Source: Candidatus Poribacteria bacterium (GTDB lineage Bacteria; Poribacteria; WGA-4E; WGA-3G). From it: a DNA stretch of 7,802 bases. Position numbers and translations under genes: made by a program. The stretch's first letter is position 1; each line of letters starts with the position of its first letter. Where the stretch lies: positions 1 to 7,802 of the forward strand of contig RKRO01000131.1 of assembly GCA_007571355.1 (NCBI GenBank), written 5' to 3'. The notes under the pieces were generated by a model that was given only the letters and a program-made list of their open reading frames with translations, had not been told where the DNA came from and did not search any database. Of this stretch, positions 6,318 to 7,802 are shown piece by piece.

Positions 6318-7802
6318 ATGAAAAGGACGCAATTTCAAAAAATTTTGGCAAGACCTGTTCAAATTATTTCATACTGGACGCGCTTTCTTGCTGAAACTCT
6401 GCGGAAAAGATTAATTTTACTACTCTTTGTGGTTTCAACCTTTTTGCTACCGAATGCTTTTGCCCAAAGTTATACACAATGGGATTTGCCCGACGGAGCT
6501 AAGGCGCGCCTCGGTAAGGGATATGCAGGAGGTTTAAAGTTTTCCGCTGATGGTAAACGCCTGATGGTCCGAAATTCCATTGGGATTTGGGTCTATGATG
6601 CACACAGCGGTGTGGAACTGGATCTACTGACAGACAATCTATCAGACTATCTTGCCGTGAGTCCAGATGACAGGATTGTTGCCGGTTGGGGATGGGACGA
6701 TAAGGTATACCTGTGGAACGTAACTGATAGCGAAAACAAAGTCCCCCTTAGCGGCGATACCTCGAAAGTTCGGAGAATGACTTTCAGCCCAGATGGTCGC
6801 ATAGTTGCTGGCGGGACTACAGATGAGAAGGTAATCCTATGGGATGCTGCCTCTGGCGCGTACAAAACAACACTCATCGGACACACGCAGGCGATCACCT
6901 CAGTCGTCTTTAGTCCGGATAGTAAAACGCTTGCAAGTGGCAGTTGGGACGAAACCGTGCGTTTGTGGGATGTTGAGACTGGCACGCACAAACGCACGCT
7001 TACGGCACACACCGAAGGCATCTCTAACGTTACGTTCAGTCCGGATGGCCGCACTTTTGTGAGTTCAAGTTTTAACGAAGATAAGGTAATACTATGGGAT
7101 GTCAGGACTTGGCAGCAAAAAGCAGCTCTTAATACGGATATCAATTGTTTCGTTCTCAGTCCTGACAGCAGCACGCTTGCGACGGGAAATCGAAGAGGCG
7201 AATTGCACCTATGGGATGTCCCCAGTGGAACCCACAAAGCCGAGTTCCTGGGGCATCCATCAGGTATTTTTTCCGTTGCCTTTAACCCAGATGGTAAAAC
7301 ACTTGCCAGTGGTGGCGGCGACAAACTGTATTTATGGGATGTTGAGACTGGCGCACGCAAATTATCAATTACGGGGCATACGACGGGAGTCACCTCAATT
7401 GCGTTCAGCCCGGATGGTAAAACCCTCGCAAGCGGGAATAGGGAACAAATCCTTCTGTGGGATACCGCCACAAGTACACACACATCGACATTGTTTGTAG
7501 GAGATTGGGCAACTAATGCCAGTTTGGCTTTCAGTTCAGATGGAAATACACTCGTCAGTGAACACGGTGCCCTCATTCATCTGTGGGACGTTAACAGCCG
7601 TACACACAGCGCAACCATCAGAGGGCAACAAACAGGAGGTTATGTCAGATACAGATCAATTGCCTTCAGTCGTGATGGTAGATTTCTTGCCCATAATGCG
7701 GGCGGCACTGTGGAGCTATGGCATGTAGGACGGACATACAAAACCGCAGTTACTGGACACACAGATGCGATTACTTCAGTTGCCTTCAGCCCCGATAATC
7801 GG
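6318..7802 (+). CDS. Exported WD40-repeat protein, partial (3' end outside the window)
   Basis: The frame opens at ATG 6318 and stays open for 495 codons to the right edge, so the C-terminus is missing. An unusually long basic leader (1-30, MKRTQFQKIL onward) precedes a hydrophobic core (31-48) ending NAFA before Q50, which fits signal peptidase cleavage after Ala49. The mature protein starts with a YTQWDLPDGAKARLGKGY segment (52-69). Beta-propeller repeats then follow from about residue 68. Typical units read F-S-P-D-G-K-T-L-A-S-G, then a strand ending L-W-D, for example 189-219, 314-342 and 355-383. Ten full units and the start of an eleventh are seen, more than one seven-bladed propeller needs, so two propellers are likely. 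The role is probably a scaffold or binding surface outside the cytoplasm. No kinase, protease or other enzyme domain is visible in the part present; one could lie beyond the edge. Confidence 0.92.
   Translation, partial: MKRTQFQKILARPVQIISYWTRFLAETLRKRLILLLFVVSTFLLPNAFAQSYTQWDLPDGAKARLGKGYAGGLKFSADGKRLMVRNSIGIWVYDAHSGVELDLLTDNLSDYLAVSPDDRIVAGWGWDDKVYLWNVTDSENKVPLSGDTSKVRRMTFSPDGRIVAGGTTDEKVILWDAASGAYKTTLIGHTQAITSVVFSPDSKTLASGSWDETVRLWDVETGTHKRTLTAHTEGISNVTFSPDGRTFVSSSFNEDKVILWDVRTWQQKAALNTDINCFVLSPDSSTLATGNRRGELHLWDVPSGTHKAEFLGHPSGIFSVAFNPDGKTLASGGGDKLYLWDVETGARKLSITGHTTGVTSIAFSPDGKTLASGNREQILLWDTATSTHTSTLFVGDWATNASLAFSSDGNTLVSEHGALIHLWDVNSRTHSATIRGQQTGGYVRYRSIAFSRDGRFLAHNAGGTVELWHVGRTYKTAVTGHTDAITSVAFSPDNR
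6519..7802 (+). repeat. Tandem WD40-coding repeat array
   Basis: Repeat units of about 40 codons, roughly 110-130 bases each, make up this stretch. Some units remain very similar at DNA level: TGGGATGTTGAGACTGGC occurs identically at 6966-6983 and 7335-7352, exactly 123 codons (three units) apart. GATGGTAAAAC recurs at the same place in neighbouring units. Units near 6606-6740, 7510-7600 and 7640-7730 are more diverged; the last has LWHV in place of LWDV. Confidence 0.8.

Noticed and set aside
6647..7576. A 309-codon open frame on the minus strand
   Set aside because: It lies antisense to the WD40 repeats and is rich in repeated Ser/Val/Leu segments mirroring the repeats. The + strand frame carries clear WD40 motifs, a signal peptide and a strong ribosome site.
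6844..7728. Three short + strand frames inside the WD40 gene
   Set aside because: They are out-of-frame shadows of the WD40 reading frame, which continues without interruption to the window edge.

Overview
The window reads as chromosomal DNA from an uncultured bacterium. Base composition is moderate and Shine-Dalgarno sites are clear. The best guess is a Candidatus Poribacteria-like lineage. That guess rests on a Uma2-family nuclease, a large exported WD40-repeat protein with a long positively charged leader, and short palindromic intergenic repeats. It is inference from gene style; no rRNA or tRNA is present to confirm it. All six supported genes lie on the + strand.

Layout. (1) Positions 1-360 are non-coding, with two candidate promoters and a small hairpin, leading into a Uma2-family endonuclease gene (361-942). 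(2) A GHMP-fold kinase follows (1073-1921). Its motifs match the archaeal-type pantoate kinase family. After 38 bases comes a secreted or membrane-anchored protein of 641 residues (1960-3885) with a flavodoxin/GATase-like middle section and a two-helix membrane hairpin. After another 59 bases comes a PfkB/ribokinase-family sugar kinase (3945-4871). (3) A 125-base spacer with inverted repeats leads to an ABC-2-type transporter ATPase (4997-5947). (4) A 370-base non-coding stretch holds a strong hairpin. It ends at a good ribosome binding site for a WD40-repeat protein that begins at 6318 and runs, still open, off the right edge.

The genes from 1073 to 5947 are tightly spaced and co-oriented, so they may be one transcription unit, perhaps split at the repeat-bearing spacer. 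A working model, which is inference, is that the membrane-anchored protein and the ABC ATPase belong to one membrane complex whose permease lies elsewhere, with the two small-molecule kinases as metabolic neighbours. The clearest points of interest are a pantoate-kinase-like gene in a bacterial setting, the uncharacterised 641-residue membrane protein, the ABC ATPase with no adjacent permease, and the inverted repeats. Nothing here amounts to a demonstrated new system.
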